Positions 41,757 through 50,712 of a stretch of 64,000 nucleotides of DNA are shown here, piece by piece. Under the pieces are notes generated by a model that was not told the DNA's origin, did no database searches, and worked only from the letters and a program-made list of their open reading frames with translations. The DNA comes from CAWCBH01 sp963793785 (GTDB lineage Bacteria; Actinomycetota; Thermoleophilia; Solirubrobacterales; 70-9). The stretch's first letter is position 1, and each line of letters starts with the position of its first letter. A program made the position numbers and the translations under genes. The stretch spans positions 62,001 through 126,000 of the forward strand of contig CAWCBH010000004.1 of the NCBI GenBank assembly GCA_963793785.1, in the 5' to 3' direction.

Positions 41757-43078
41757 GGCCGCATCGCCAGGGGCGTGCCTGCCGGGCCGGCGGCCTGGCG
41801 CCGGGCCCGGTCGGAGACCAGCAACAGCAGCGCGAGGAGGACGAAGTTGGCGACAATCGAGCTGCCGCCGTAGCTGACGAACGGCAAGGTCACCCCGGTC
41901 AGCGGGATCACCCGGGTGACGCCGCCGATGATCACGAAGGCCTGGAACGCGAATACCGCGGTCAGGCCGGCGGCGAGCAGCTTCGAGAAGCCGTCGTCGA
42001 CCATCAGCGCGATCTTCAGGCCCCGTGCCGCAACCAGCAGGTAGGTGAGGATGACCGCGCAGCCGCCGAACAGACCGAGCTCGTTGACGATCAGGGCATA
42101 GATGAGGTCGGTCTGCGCAGCCGGCAGCACCGTCCCGGACCCACCGGGGATCTCGATCAGGGCCTGGCCGAACCCGGCTCCGAACAGGCCGCCGTCGGCC
42201 TGGGCGAACATCGCTTGCAGGACCTGATAGCCGGTGTCCTGGGGATCCTGGTACGGATCGAGCCAGATCTCGACCCGATCCTGGACGTGGGGGACGGTCT
42301 CTGCGAAGAACCAGGAACCGACCAGGAACATCAGCATCCCGATCGCTACGAACGACAGGCGTCCCGTGGCGACATACAAGAGGGCCAGGAAGGCGGCGAA
42401 GAACATCAGCGAGCTGCCGAGGTCGCGGATGAAGACGAGCATGAACATCGACGCTCCCCAGACCACGAGCAGCGGCCCGAGGTGCTTCAGCGGTGGCAGC
42501 GTCACTCCGGCGATCCGGCGCGCTCCGACGATCAGCAGCTCACGGTGTTCGCGCAGGTAGCTGGCGAGGAAGACGACGATGCAGAGCTTCGAGAACTCGG
42601 CCGGCTGAAACGCGATCGGGCCCAGCTTGACGCCCAGATAGGCGCCGTTGACCTGCTGGCCGATCCCCGGCAGGCGCGGGGCGAGGAGCAACAGCAGGCC
42701 GACCACGGCAACGGTGTAGCGGTATCGCTCCAGAACGTCGTAGTCGCGAAGGAAGTGGATCGTCAGCGCGAAGAGGAGGAGGCCGAGCACGAACCAATTG
42801 GCCTGATCTCGGGCCAGGTCCTCGTCGATCCGGTAGATCATCACCAGCCCGAACGCGGTCAGCAGGGCGATGAGGGGAAACAGATAGGGGTCGGCATCGG
42901 GAAGGCGCGCTCGCAGAAAGAGGTGGGTCGCCATGCAGATGGCCAGGAAGTAGGCGCCGTAGACGAGGCTGAGGTTGCCCAGCTCGGTGTTGTTCTGCGC
43001 GAATACCGCCGTGAACCCCGCGGTGAGCAGGACCGCGACCGGGACGAGCGCGACCAGCTCGCGGTTGCGGGCCGACAT
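41753..43078 (-). CDS. FtsW/RodA/SpoVE (SEDS) peptidoglycan glycosyltransferase
   Basis: 441 residues with ~12 TM helices. SEDS hallmarks: RIDEDLARDQANWFVLGLLLF, KLGPIAFQPAEFSKLCIVVFLA (the essential Asp/Glu region lies in this loop zone), and near the C terminus AFQAFVIIGGVTRVIPLTGVTLPFVSYGGSSIVANF. It polymerises lipid II into glycan strands with the class B PBP downstream. Position between pstP and pbpA matches the actinobacterial order (RodA in mycobacterial naming); division versus elongation role is not decidable here. Confidence 0.94.
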   Translation of the reverse strand: MSARNRELVALVPVAVLLTAGFTAVFAQNNTELGNLSLVYGAYFLAICMATHLFLRARLPDADPYLFPLIALLTAFGLVMIYRIDEDLARDQANWFVLGLLLFALTIHFLRDYDVLERYRYTVAVVGLLLLLAPRLPGIGQQVNGAYLGVKLGPIAFQPAEFSKLCIVVFLASYLREHRELLIVGARRIAGVTLPPLKHLGPLLVVWGASMFMLVFIRDLGSSLMFFAAFLALLYVATGRLSFVAIGMLMFLVGSWFFAETVPHVQDRVEIWLDPYQDPQDTGYQVLQAMFAQADGGLFGAGFGQALIEIPGGSGTVLPAAQTDLIYALIVNELGLFGGCAVILTYLLVAARGLKIALMVDDGFSKLLAAGLTAVFAFQAFVIIGGVTRVIPLTGVTLPFVSYGGSSIVANFVLLALLLLVSDRARRQAAGPAGTPLAMRP

Positions 43079-44364
43079 CAGGGGAGGTCCGGGTTCTGGC
43101 CCGACGGGGCGCCGTCCCCGGCTGCGCTGCCGGCGTCGCCGCGGCTACCGGGCGCCTGACCCGGAGCGGGCTCGGCGGGGCTCGGCGGGGCTGGCGCCGG
43201 AGGCGGCGCGGCGGCCTGGGCGCGCTCGAGGTCGGCGATCAGCGAGATCGCGTCCGAGCGGGAGCGCAATTCGTGATCGGAGACCGCCTCCCGCCGTTGG
43301 GGCGGCAGCGAGTCGGTCTGGATCGGGCTCGTGTAGCGCTCTCGGTAGAGCTCGATCCCCAGCGGCAGGTCGTAGGGGAGCCCTCGATAGAGGGCCACGC
43401 GGCCGGCTTCGTCGGTGCCGAGGAACCAGACCTGGCGGTTGCCGTACCAGGCACCGAACAGCACCGCGGCGGCGATCAGGACACCGGCCAGGACCTTGGC
43501 CGCGCGACGCAGTCCGGGCCGGCCGGGCTCAGGCGTCTCGGCGTGGCGCGGGTGGGCTCGGCGCCTTACCTCCTCGGCCGTGAACCCCTCCTCGGCTGCG
43601 GACGGGCCGACCAGAGTCGGCTGCTCGCCGCGCTCCGCAGGGGCCGACACCTCCTCGAGGCGAAGCGCGACAGCAGTGATGTTGTCGCGCCCTCCGGCCG
43701 AGTTGGCCTCCTCGACGAGCGCCCGGACCGAGGCATCCAGCGAATCCGCTTCGGAGAGCAGCGACGCGATCCGCTCCTCCTCGACCATCGTCGTCAGGCC
43801 GTCCGAGCAGAGCAGCAGCACGTCGCCGCCCTGAGCCGGGACCGTCCGCACATCCACCTCGACCGCCGGCTCGGGTCCCAGCGCGCGGGTGATGATCGAG
43901 CGCTGGGGATGATCGGACGCCTGCTCATCGGTCAGCTGCCCCTTGCGCCGCATCTCCTCGACCAGCGAATGATCGCGAGTCAGTCGCTCCAGCTCACCGC
44001 CACGCAGGCGGTAGGCGCGGCTGTCGCCGACGTGGCCGATCACGACCTCCTCGCTCTCGGCGTTGACGATCGCGGCCGTGATCGTCGTCCCCATTCCTGC
44101 CCGCGAGGGATCGCGGCGGGCCAGCTCGTGGATCTCCCGGTTGGCCGTTTCGATGATCTCCTTCAGCACCTGCTCCGGGGGCCCGGCGGGGAGCTCGCGG
44201 TCGAACGCTTCCGCGGCTGCCTTCGAAGCGACCTCCCCCGCCTGCGCGCCTCCCATCCCGTCGGCGACGACGAAGACCGGCGCCCGCGCGAAGAAGGAGT
44301 CCTCGTTTGCATGGCGCTGCCTGCCGGTATCGGTCCGAAACGCCTGGTCGGCAACCCTCAGCAC
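43078..44364 (-). CDS. pstP: PP2C-type Ser/Thr protein phosphatase
   Basis: 428 residues. The phosphatase domain (about 1-240) has RHANEDSFF, VVADGMGGAQAGEVAS, GTTITAAI, GHVGDSRAYRL and CSDGLTTMV with GGRDNITAVAL, giving the Asp ligands of the metal pair. A linker and a TM (about 288-309) follow, then an outer Pro-rich region. It reverses phosphorylation by the kinases in this operon. Its start lies two bases from the FHA gene's stop, and its stop overlaps the SEDS gene start by one base. Confidence 0.94.
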   Translation of the reverse strand: MLRVADQAFRTDTGRQRHANEDSFFARAPVFVVADGMGGAQAGEVASKAAAEAFDRELPAGPPEQVLKEIIETANREIHELARRDPSRAGMGTTITAAIVNAESEEVVIGHVGDSRAYRLRGGELERLTRDHSLVEEMRRKGQLTDEQASDHPQRSIITRALGPEPAVEVDVRTVPAQGGDVLLLCSDGLTTMVEEERIASLLSEADSLDASVRALVEEANSAGGRDNITAVALRLEEVSAPAERGEQPTLVGPSAAEEGFTAEEVRRRAHPRHAETPEPGRPGLRRAAKVLAGVLIAAAVLFGAWYGNRQVWFLGTDEAGRVALYRGLPYDLPLGIELYRERYTSPIQTDSLPPQRREAVSDHELRSRSDAISLIADLERAQAAAPPPAPAPPSPAEPAPGQAPGSRGDAGSAAGDGAPSGQNPDLP

Positions 44365-44366
44365 GC

Positions 44367-44843
44367 TCAGTCCTCCAGCTCGAACTGGAACTCGGTGTCC
44401 CCGATTCGGATCACGTCACCGCCGACCAGCTCCGCCTCGCCGCTGAGCGTCGCGTCATTGAGCAGGGTTCCGTTGGTCGATTGCATGTCCTCGATGTAGT
44501 AGCGGCCGCGGCTGGCGTAGATCCTGGCGTGAAGACCGGAGGCATATCTGTCCTCGATGCGAACGTCGGCATCGCCGGCGCGGCCGATCGAGAGGCCCCC
44601 GATGAGGTCGAAGCGAGCGCCGGGTTGCAGGCCTCCCCCGCGAGCGGCGACCAGCCAGGCATCCTCCTCTGTGGCGCCGCTTTCGGCGGCGGCGGGCACG
44701 GCGTGGAAGCCCGTCGCATCGGGCGCGGGGGCCATCGTTCGGCGCAGGTCCTTCAAGGCGCTCCTGGCGATCCAGAGCAAGAACAGGTAGAGGACCGCCA
44801 GGAAGCCGAACTTGAGGGCTACTGAGATCGGCTCGTAGTCCAC
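44367..44843 (-). CDS. fhaB: FHA-domain membrane protein (FhaB/FipA type)
   Basis: 158 residues: N-terminal TM (about 10-27, FGFLAVLYLFLLWIARSAL) then a C-terminal FHA domain (about 78-150) with SIGRAGDADVRIEDRYASG, HARI, YYIEDMQSTNGTLLND and GDVIRIGDTEFQFEL, including the phosphothreonine-binding Arg, Ser and Asn. It docks phosphorylated kinase or divisome targets at the membrane. Four-base gap to the upstream fhaA gene. Confidence 0.92.
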   Translation of the reverse strand: MDYEPISVALKFGFLAVLYLFLLWIARSALKDLRRTMAPAPDATGFHAVPAAAESGATEEDAWLVAARGGGLQPGARFDLIGGLSIGRAGDADVRIEDRYASGLHARIYASRGRYYIEDMQSTNGTLLNDATLSGEAELVGGDVIRIGDTEFQFELED

Positions 44844-44847
44844 CGAC

Positions 44848-45621
44848 TCATTGCTCGATCTCGAACTGGAATGTCGTCGTGCCTATCGTGACTTCGTCGC
44901 CCGGCCGAAGCCGAGAGGAGGAGACGCGGCGGCCGTTGACCTTGATGCCGTTCGTCGATCCGAGGTCGACGATCTGCCAATCCCCGGTCTCGGCTCTGCG
45001 CAACTCGGCGTGGCGCCTGGAGACGTTGGGGTCGCGCAACACGCATTCGGCGTCCTTGGAGCGGCCGATCGTCGCGGTCGGGCCGTCGAGCACGTAGCGG
45101 CGGTCGTCGAGGGTGACGATCGCGCGTGTCGAGACGAGGCCTGCGGCCGGCTGGCGGCGGCTGGAGCGGCCCGACTCCCGCTCGCTGACCGCCGAGTAGA
45201 CCATCGTGTGCCCTTCCTCGCCTTGGCGGGGCTTCTCCCCTTCGTGCGCCGGTGGCTTGACCAGGCGGGTCTGGATCCCGAACTCGCCCAGCCGCAGGCG
45301 CTCGTCGGTCTTGAACTCGACCGCCGGCCGGGTCAGCAGGTCGTAGCTGCGACGGCGGGCGTGCTCGAGCAGGTATCCCGAGAGCTCCTGCTCGAGTGAG
45401 CGCTCGTAGCCCTCGAGCTTGGAGCGGTCCTGGCGGGAGAGGAAGATCGTGTACTCGTTGGGAACGTAGATCCGCGAGACCGATGCGGTCTTGTGGGCGT
45501 CCATCTCCTTGGCCAGCTTGCGGGCCAGCTCCACCGGCTGGACCTCGGAGCTGAAGGCGCGGCTGAAAACGCCTTCGACCAGGCCTTCGATTCGGGCTTC
45601 GAAATTACGCAGGACGCTGAT
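44848..45621 (-). CDS. fhaA: FhaA-type protein: DUF3662 plus FHA domain
   Basis: About 257 residues. The N-terminal DUF3662 part reads SVLRNFEARIEGLVEGVFSR...SEVQPVELARKLAKEMD; a linker of ~60 residues contains TMVYS; the FHA domain (about 165-257) has ATIGRSKDAECVLRDPNVSR, RHAELRR and IVDLGSTNGIKVNG. The family start falls on an ATC codon at 45621, eight bases after an AAGGAG ribosome site. No ATG, GTG or TTG lies near in frame. CTG 45612 is the alternative but 17 nt from the site. It binds phosphorylated partners in cell-wall regulation. Confidence 0.88.
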   Translation of the reverse strand: MSVLRNFEARIEGLVEGVFSRAFSSEVQPVELARKLAKEMDAHKTASVSRIYVPNEYTIFLSRQDRSKLEGYERSLEQELSGYLLEHARRRSYDLLTRPAVEFKTDERLRLGEFGIQTRLVKPPAHEGEKPRQGEEGHTMVYSAVSERESGRSSRRQPAAGLVSTRAIVTLDDRRYVLDGPTATIGRSKDAECVLRDPNVSRRHAELRRAETGDWQIVDLGSTNGIKVNGRRVSSSRLRPGDEVTIGTTTFQFEIEQ

Positions 45622-45679
45622 GGGAGAGACTCCTTGGCAGGCAGACCCGACCCGGCGAGCGCCGGGACCGGCTGAAATC

Positions 45680-47254
45680 CTACGAAAGTGTGGCCTGCCG
45701 ACCGCCGCCCCCGAGCGGGGCGGCATCCTGCCAAGGCGGAGCCGGAGAGCGTCGTGCGGGCCGAGGCCCGGTGCGATCCGCCCGAGCCCGCAGCGGTGCC
45801 AGCAGCGCGCCCGCCAGCACTGCCGCCAGAACCCATACCGCGGCGCCGGCAAGCACTGCCGGCTGCGCCAGCAACGGCAACAGCACCTCCGTGAACGCCG
45901 CGCCGGCGGACTCCTGCCAATCGCTGGGCGGCTGGATGTCGAGCCCGAAGATCAGCTTCCTGCCCAGCACCACCTCGGCGACCGCCACCCAGACGAAGCC
46001 GGTCGCGGCGAGCACCGCCCGGTCGCGGCGGCGGTCGGCAAAGGCAGCGGCGAACGGAAACAGCGCCGCGGCGCCGAATGCTCCCAGCGCCGGAGCCAGC
46101 GCCGGCAGCGCCAGAATGCGGTCGTCGCCGCGGACCAGAAATGCCGGAGGCAGGGTTATCGCAGCGAGGAGCAAGCCTGCTCCCGGGCGTCCCGCGGCCA
46201 GGGTGAGCCAAGCCGACAGCGACCCGGCGGCGCCGAGGTATCCGAGACGAGGACGGACCAGCGCCAGGGCGGCGACCATCAGCGGTAGGGCGTAGGCCCA
46301 GAGGGGCCCGCCGGCGCCGGTCGCGATCATCGCCGCAGCGACGAGGCCGGCCAGGGTGGACGCTGCGGCGACGTCGGCGGCAGAGCCGGAGTCCAGCGCT
46401 CCGGTCAGCCGACCGAGAAGGGGTTCGCGGGGCGCCGGACAGTGGGCCTGATCGTCCAGCTCCTCCAGCGAGTCCTCGAGCACCGAGCCGAGCTCCTCGA
46501 GGCCGGGGCGGCGACGCGGATCGCGATCCAGGGCGGCGTCGATGGCCTCGGTGAGATCGGGCGGCAGCTGCGGGCGCAGGCGGGCCAGGGAAGGCAGGGC
46601 AGAGCCGATCGCCCGAGCCGTGGCGGCGGGCGTCCCGCGCAAGTGCGGATTGTCCCCGCTCCAGCATTCGAACAGCGTCAAGGCGAGGGAGAAGACATCC
46701 GCCTCCGGGCCGGCCGGGCGCCCGTCGGCCTGCTCGGGCGCCATGTAGGCAAGGGTTCCGACCAGATGCCCGGTCGCGGTCAACGCAGCTTCGTCAAGAA
46801 TCCGCGCGATTCCGAAGTCCATCAGCTTCGCCTGCGAGTCGCGCTCACCGACGAGGACGTTGTGGGGCTTGATGTCACGGTGGACCACGCCGCGCGAATG
46901 GGCATGGTCAAGCGCTTCGCAGAGGTCGGCGCCGATCTCGGCCACGTCCCGGTCGCTGAGCCGGCCCTCCCGGCTCAGCTGGCGCAGCGTCTGGCCCTCG
47001 ACCAGCTCGCTGACCAGGAAGGCGACACCGGCCTCCTCGCCCAGCTCGTAGAGGGTGACGATGCCGGGGTGGTTGAGGCGCGCCGCGGCCTGCGCCTCGC
47101 GCAGGACCCGGCTCGTCGCCTCGTCGTCGGCCTCGATCGCCTTCACCGCGACGTGGCGCTCAAGCCGGTCGTCCCAGGCCCGGTAAACGGTCCCGAAGCC
47201 GCCGCTGCCGAGCTTCTCCTCGACCTCGAAGCGGCCCAGAACCAGTTCGCCCAT
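45680..47254 (-). CDS. Ser/Thr protein kinase with polytopic C-terminal membrane domain
   Basis: 524 residues from ATG 47254 with a GAAGGGG ribosome site. The kinase domain (about 8-265) has GSGGFGTVYRAW, VAVKAI, HRDIKPHN, DFG and a MAPEQ segment; key residues are present. Unlike the two other kinases here, it has about six to seven hydrophobic segments (from LAGLVAAAMIATGAGGPLWA to LAGAAVWVLAAVLAGALL) and no evident extracytoplasmic ligand domain. A sensor of membrane state or a partner of transporters is possible; unproven. It lies just upstream of fhaA on the same strand. Confidence 0.85.
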   Translation of the reverse strand: MGELVLGRFEVEEKLGSGGFGTVYRAWDDRLERHVAVKAIEADDEATSRVLREAQAAARLNHPGIVTLYELGEEAGVAFLVSELVEGQTLRQLSREGRLSDRDVAEIGADLCEALDHAHSRGVVHRDIKPHNVLVGERDSQAKLMDFGIARILDEAALTATGHLVGTLAYMAPEQADGRPAGPEADVFSLALTLFECWSGDNPHLRGTPAATARAIGSALPSLARLRPQLPPDLTEAIDAALDRDPRRRPGLEELGSVLEDSLEELDDQAHCPAPREPLLGRLTGALDSGSAADVAAASTLAGLVAAAMIATGAGGPLWAYALPLMVAALALVRPRLGYLGAAGSLSAWLTLAAGRPGAGLLLAAITLPPAFLVRGDDRILALPALAPALGAFGAAALFPFAAAFADRRRDRAVLAATGFVWVAVAEVVLGRKLIFGLDIQPPSDWQESAGAAFTEVLLPLLAQPAVLAGAAVWVLAAVLAGALLAPLRARADRTGPRPARRSPAPPWQDAAPLGGGGRQATLS

Positions 47255-47395
47255 CAAAGCCCCTTCGACTTCGACGGCAACGCCGGCGTTCCTCCCCGTT
47301 CACGCTGCTAGACGCAAGGTTTTCTGCGGCCCGGCGTAGCGGCAGGCGCAGGGGTCATACTTGCGCCCCACGTCCGAGCTTCCCTGAAAGGCCCC

Positions 47396-48475
47396 GTGGA
47401 ATTCTTCGACTCCGACCCAGGCGAAACCAGAGAGACCAGAGCCTCTGAACAGCTTCCGCCGCAGGGTCGCGAGCGGCCGGCGCGGCGGACGCCACGGCAG
47501 CAGATCATGGCCCGGCGCGGGATCGCGCTCGGCGGTGGGCTGCTGGTTCTGATCCTGCTGGTTCTCGGGGTCAGAGGGTGCCTGGATGCGCGCAAGGAGC
47601 GGGCGCTCAAGGACTACGCCCGAGACGTATCTCAGATCGTCGACGAGACGGCGCAGACGAGCGATGCGTTCTTCACCCGGCTCGAGGACCCCGGCAATCT
47701 CTCGGCGGCCGAGTTCGAGCAGGAGATCAACGCCGACCGCAGCGCCATGGACAGCTACCTGTCCCGGGTCGAGGGCCTCGACGTCCCCGGTGACATGAGC
47801 CGGGCGCAGAACGGGCTCGAGCTCGTCTACCAGCTCCGCGCCCGGGCGCTGGGGACGATCGCCCAGCGAGTCGGATTCGCGCTTGCGGAGGAGGGCCGTG
47901 AGGCGGCGATTGCCGATATCGCGGCCGAGATGCGCACCCTGCTCGCCAGCGACGTCCTCTACGAGGACGTCGTGCGCCCGGAGATAATCGGGGTGCTCGA
48001 CGGAGAGGGCATCGAGGGCAGCGACCCGCCGGAAAGCCAGTTCCTCCAGGACGGCATTCAGTGGCTGGACGAGAGCACCGTCGACAGCGCCTTGGGAGCG
48101 GTGAGCGGCTCCGCAGCTGCGACCACCCCCGGACCCCACGGCACCGGCCTGATCGCGGCGACGCTTGACGGCACGACCCTCCAGGAAGGCGTGCCGGTCA
48201 GCGTCGCCGCCTCGGAGTCGCCGCAGCTGGAGGTGCAGGTCCAGAATCAGGGAGCCGCCGACGAGGGCGGCATCACGGTCTCGGTCAGCGTCGACGGTGC
48301 CGAAGCCGGCGAACGCGACATCAGCAGCATCGCGCCGAACGAGACCCAGACCGTGACGATCCCGCTCACCTCTCCGCCCAGCGGCGACGTGACGATCGAC
48401 GTCTCGGTGGCCCCGGTCCCCGGTGAGGAGGTCACCGACAACAACGAGGCCTCCTACTCGGTGACCTTCGAATAG
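47396..48475 (+). CDS. Membrane-anchored protein with C-terminal CARDB-like domain, function unknown
   Basis: 359 residues from GTG 47396. A charged cytoplasmic stretch (1-40) precedes one TM (about 43-59, IALGGGLLVLILLVLGV). The outer part is helical (about 65-225, EINADRSAMDSYLSRVEGLD). It ends in a beta-rich domain (about 255-359) with LEVQVQNQGAADEGGITVSV and VTDNNEASYSV, the pattern of CARDB adhesion-type Ig folds. Divergent from the polytopic kinase gene. A role in cell-wall sensing or protein display is only a guess. Confidence 0.75.
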   Translation: MEFFDSDPGETRETRASEQLPPQGRERPARRTPRQQIMARRGIALGGGLLVLILLVLGVRGCLDARKERALKDYARDVSQIVDETAQTSDAFFTRLEDPGNLSAAEFEQEINADRSAMDSYLSRVEGLDVPGDMSRAQNGLELVYQLRARALGTIAQRVGFALAEEGREAAIADIAAEMRTLLASDVLYEDVVRPEIIGVLDGEGIEGSDPPESQFLQDGIQWLDESTVDSALGAVSGSAAATTPGPHGTGLIAATLDGTTLQEGVPVSVAASESPQLEVQVQNQGAADEGGITVSVSVDGAEAGERDISSIAPNETQTVTIPLTSPPSGDVTIDVSVAPVPGEEVTDNNEASYSVTFE

Positions 48476-48502
48476 CGCCGCCGGGCGACCGGGCGACCGC
48501 AA

Positions 48503-48508
48503 TATCCT
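48503..48508 (+). promoter_or_regulatory. Leaderless-type -10 element of the DUF4446 gene
   Basis: TATCCT, 8 nt before GTG 48517, no ribosome site in between. Confidence 0.35.
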
Positions 48509-48516
48509 TCCCGTCG

Positions 48517-49026
48517 GTGGACGACCTGACCTCAGCGGCGGGCATCGCCGCGATCGCGGCTTCGGTCCTTGCTCTCGCCGCCCTGCTCGGCTGCCTGCTC
48601 CTGCGTCGGCGGCTGATGGCGCTGCAGGAGGCCCAGCGGGTGGTGCTGGGCGACGGGCAACGGCGTGATCTCGTCGGCCATGCTGACGAGATGGAGCGGC
48701 GCCTCGCCGAGCTGGGGGTTCGAGTCGACGAGTCGGTGAGCCGCCTGGAGCACAGCGACACCGAGCTCGCTTCGCGCCTCGACGGCGCGGTGACGCATTG
48801 CGGGGTGGTCCGTTATGACGCGATGGGCGAGATGACCGGCCGCCAGTCGAGCTCGGTGGCGCTGCTCGACTCCTATCGCACCGGCGTCGTGCTGTCCTCG
48901 ATCCTGCATCGCGAGCAGGCGAGGCTGTACGCGAAGCAGATCATCTCCGGGCAATCGGAGCTGGAGCTTTCGCCCGAGGAGCGCGAGGCGCTCGAGCTGG
49001 CGCTCGATGACCACGCCCGTCGCTAG
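48517..49026 (+). CDS. DUF4446 family membrane-anchored coiled-coil protein
   Basis: 169 residues: N-terminal TM (about 8-29), a coiled-coil (LGDGQRRDLVGHADEMERRL...), then the conserved DUF4446 block VVRYDAMGEMTGRQSSSVAL followed by DSYRTGVVLSSILHREQARLYAK and a C-terminal SPEEREALE helix. Function is unknown in the family, which is found near origin regions and ParB genes of Gram-positives. It directly precedes pheA, five bases apart. Confidence 0.88.
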   Translation: MDDLTSAAGIAAIAASVLALAALLGCLLLRRRLMALQEAQRVVLGDGQRRDLVGHADEMERRLAELGVRVDESVSRLEHSDTELASRLDGAVTHCGVVRYDAMGEMTGRQSSSVALLDSYRTGVVLSSILHREQARLYAKQIISGQSELELSPEEREALELALDDHARR

Positions 49027-49030
49027 GCCG

Positions 49031-49864
49031 ATGCGAATCGCCTATCTGGGGCCGGCCGGCACCTTCACCGAGGACGCGCTCCGCGAGGCACTCGGGGAGA
49101 CGGAGTTCGAGGCAATCCATGCCGCCACCGTCAACGAGGCGATAGTCGCGGTCGAGCGGGGGGACGCCGGGCGCGCCCTGGTGCCATTCGAGAACTCGAT
49201 CGAGGGATCGGTCCGGGCGACCCTCGACACGCTGGCATTCGACGTCGAGGCGGTGGCGATCGTCGGCGAGTACGACTACGCGGTCCGTCCCTGCCTGATC
49301 GCCGCCCGCGAGCTCGGCCTCGAGGAAGTGACCGCGGTCGTCTCCCACCCGCAGCCGCTTGCCCAGTGCGCCCGCTTCATCCGCGAGCAACTCCCGGGTG
49401 CCAGCGTCCGGGCGAGCAGCAGCACCGCCGAGGCTGTCCGCGAGGTGGGTGGGTCGAGCGAGCCCTGGGCCGCCCTGGGCACGCAGGCGGCGGCGCAGCT
49501 ATACGGCTGCGTCGTCTTGCGCGAAGGGGTCGAGGACATCTCCGGCAACGTGACCCGATTCGTCTGGATCGCTCCGGCCGGCACCGAGCCCGAGGGGACG
49601 GGCGCCTGGAAGACGACCCTCGTCTTCGCTGAGCTGGGCGAGGATCATCCCGGGGCACTTGTCGAGGCGCTACTCGAGTTCTCCAGCCGGGAGGTCAACC
49701 TGACCCGGATCGAGTCGCGCCCGCTCCGCCAGGGGCTCGGCCGCTACATGTTCTTCGTCGATCTCGAAGGTCGCGCCGGCGAGCCACCGGTCCAGGACGC
49801 GATCGCCGGCCTGCGCCAAAAGGCCGAGTCGGTGCGGGTCCTCGGCACCTATCCGGTCGGCTGA
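49031..49864 (+). CDS. pheA: Prephenate dehydratase
   Basis: 277 residues from ATG 49031 (MRIAYLGPAGTFTEDAL); ATG 49007 would overlap the previous gene. The catalytic domain (about 1-185) has GPAGTFTEDAL, ALVPFENSIEGSV, SHPQPLAQC and GNVTRFVWI, with the conserved Thr of the TRF motif. The C-terminal ACT domain (about 195-277) has HPGALVEALLEFSSREVNLTRIESRP, including the ESRP Phe-binding motif, so feedback inhibition by phenylalanine is likely. It converts prephenate to phenylpyruvate. Confidence 0.95.
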   Translation: MRIAYLGPAGTFTEDALREALGETEFEAIHAATVNEAIVAVERGDAGRALVPFENSIEGSVRATLDTLAFDVEAVAIVGEYDYAVRPCLIAARELGLEEVTAVVSHPQPLAQCARFIREQLPGASVRASSSTAEAVREVGGSSEPWAALGTQAAAQLYGCVVLREGVEDISGNVTRFVWIAPAGTEPEGTGAWKTTLVFAELGEDHPGALVEALLEFSSREVNLTRIESRPLRQGLGRYMFFVDLEGRAGEPPVQDAIAGLRQKAESVRVLGTYPVG

Positions 49865-49896
49865 CGCAGACCGCCGGGACGGACACAGCGAGCCTC

Positions 49897-49902
49897 TAGA
49901 AT
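49897..49902 (+). promoter_or_regulatory. Leaderless-type -10 element of the HNH gene
   Basis: TAGAAT, 9 nt before ATG 49912. Confidence 0.4.
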
Positions 49903-49911
49903 CCGCGCACC

Positions 49912-50514
49912 ATGGCCAGACGCCAGCGGGACCGCGGCAACTCCTCGGTGGCGGGAGTGCGCGCCGGAGGAGGTCGGCCGGCGCATTCCGATACCGGAAG
50001 CGGAGTCGGCTCGAGGGTCCTGGTCCTCAACGCGACCTTCGAGCCGATCAACGTCTGCACGGTGAGGCGGGCGGCGGTACTGGTCCTGAAGGCAAAGGCC
50101 GAGGTCCTGGAGCGATCCGAGGGTGAACTGCGATCGGAGCGGCTGGCGCTGGAGCGGCCGACGGTCATCCGCCTCGTCACCTACGTGCGCATCCCGCGCG
50201 ATGCCCATCGCCGCAAGATCACCCGAAAGGCGGTCCTGGCCCGTGACTCCTGGACCTGCCAATACTGCGGGACGCGCAAGCCGGGCCTCACGGTTGACCA
50301 CGTGATCCCGCGCAGCCGCGGCGGCAAATCCGTCTGGGAGAACATCGTCGCCTCCTGTGCGACCTGCAACCGACGCAAGGGGAACCGCCTCCCGCGCGAG
50401 ATCAGGATGCACCCGCGCAGCCGCCCGACCGCGCCCGGACCCACGGTCTTCATCCGCATCGCCAGCCCGACGATTCCGATCGCCTGGAAGGCGTACCTGC
50501 CCCAGGCCGCCTAG
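49912..50514 (+). CDS. HNH endonuclease family protein
   Basis: 200 residues. A basic, Gly-rich N-terminal extension (about 1-33) precedes VLVLNATFEPINVCTVRRA, the typical N terminus of this actinobacterial/cyanobacterial HNH family. The nuclease core (about 118-160) has CQYCGTRKPG, TVDHVIPRSRGGKSVWENIV and CATCNRRKGNR: two Cys pairs for zinc and the His-Asn-His metal site. Probably a chromosomal, non-mobile DNA-processing enzyme; substrate unknown. Confidence 0.88.
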   Translation: MARRQRDRGNSSVAGVRAGGGRPAHSDTGSGVGSRVLVLNATFEPINVCTVRRAAVLVLKAKAEVLERSEGELRSERLALERPTVIRLVTYVRIPRDAHRRKITRKAVLARDSWTCQYCGTRKPGLTVDHVIPRSRGGKSVWENIVASCATCNRRKGNRLPREIRMHPRSRPTAPGPTVFIRIASPTIPIAWKAYLPQAA

Positions 50515-50522
50515 GTACTTGG

Positions 50523-50541
50523 GCCGGGGCTTCGCCCCGGC
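50523..50541 (+). terminator. Stable hairpin just after the HNH gene
   Basis: GCCGGGGC / GCCCCGGC with a three-base loop, 9 bp after the HNH stop. A second hairpin GGCGCC/GGCGCC follows at 50554-50568. No T-run on the plus strand, so Rho-independent termination is uncertain. Confidence 0.4.
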
Positions 50542-50576
50542 AGAGGCAGGTCAGGCGCCGAAGGCGCCGCAATGAC

Positions 50577-50600
50577 AAGCGACCGCCCGGAGGCGGTCGC
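50577..50600 (-). terminator. Terminator hairpin downstream of gyrA and the mini-ORF
   Basis: Perfect nine-bp stem GCGACCGCC / GGCGGTCGC (50579-50600), followed on the minus strand by TTGTCATT. It probably ends the gyrB-gyrA transcript and the mini-ORF unit between. Confidence 0.5.
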
Positions 50601-50712
50601 TCGCAAGGTGCGGTCTGAACAGGAGTCGGAATCGCGGCTGGGCGGGACAGCTCCAGCCTCCTCATCCTGCCGGTGCCCGGGTGGAACTCCGCCGGGCGCC
50701 CCACAAGGTCGC

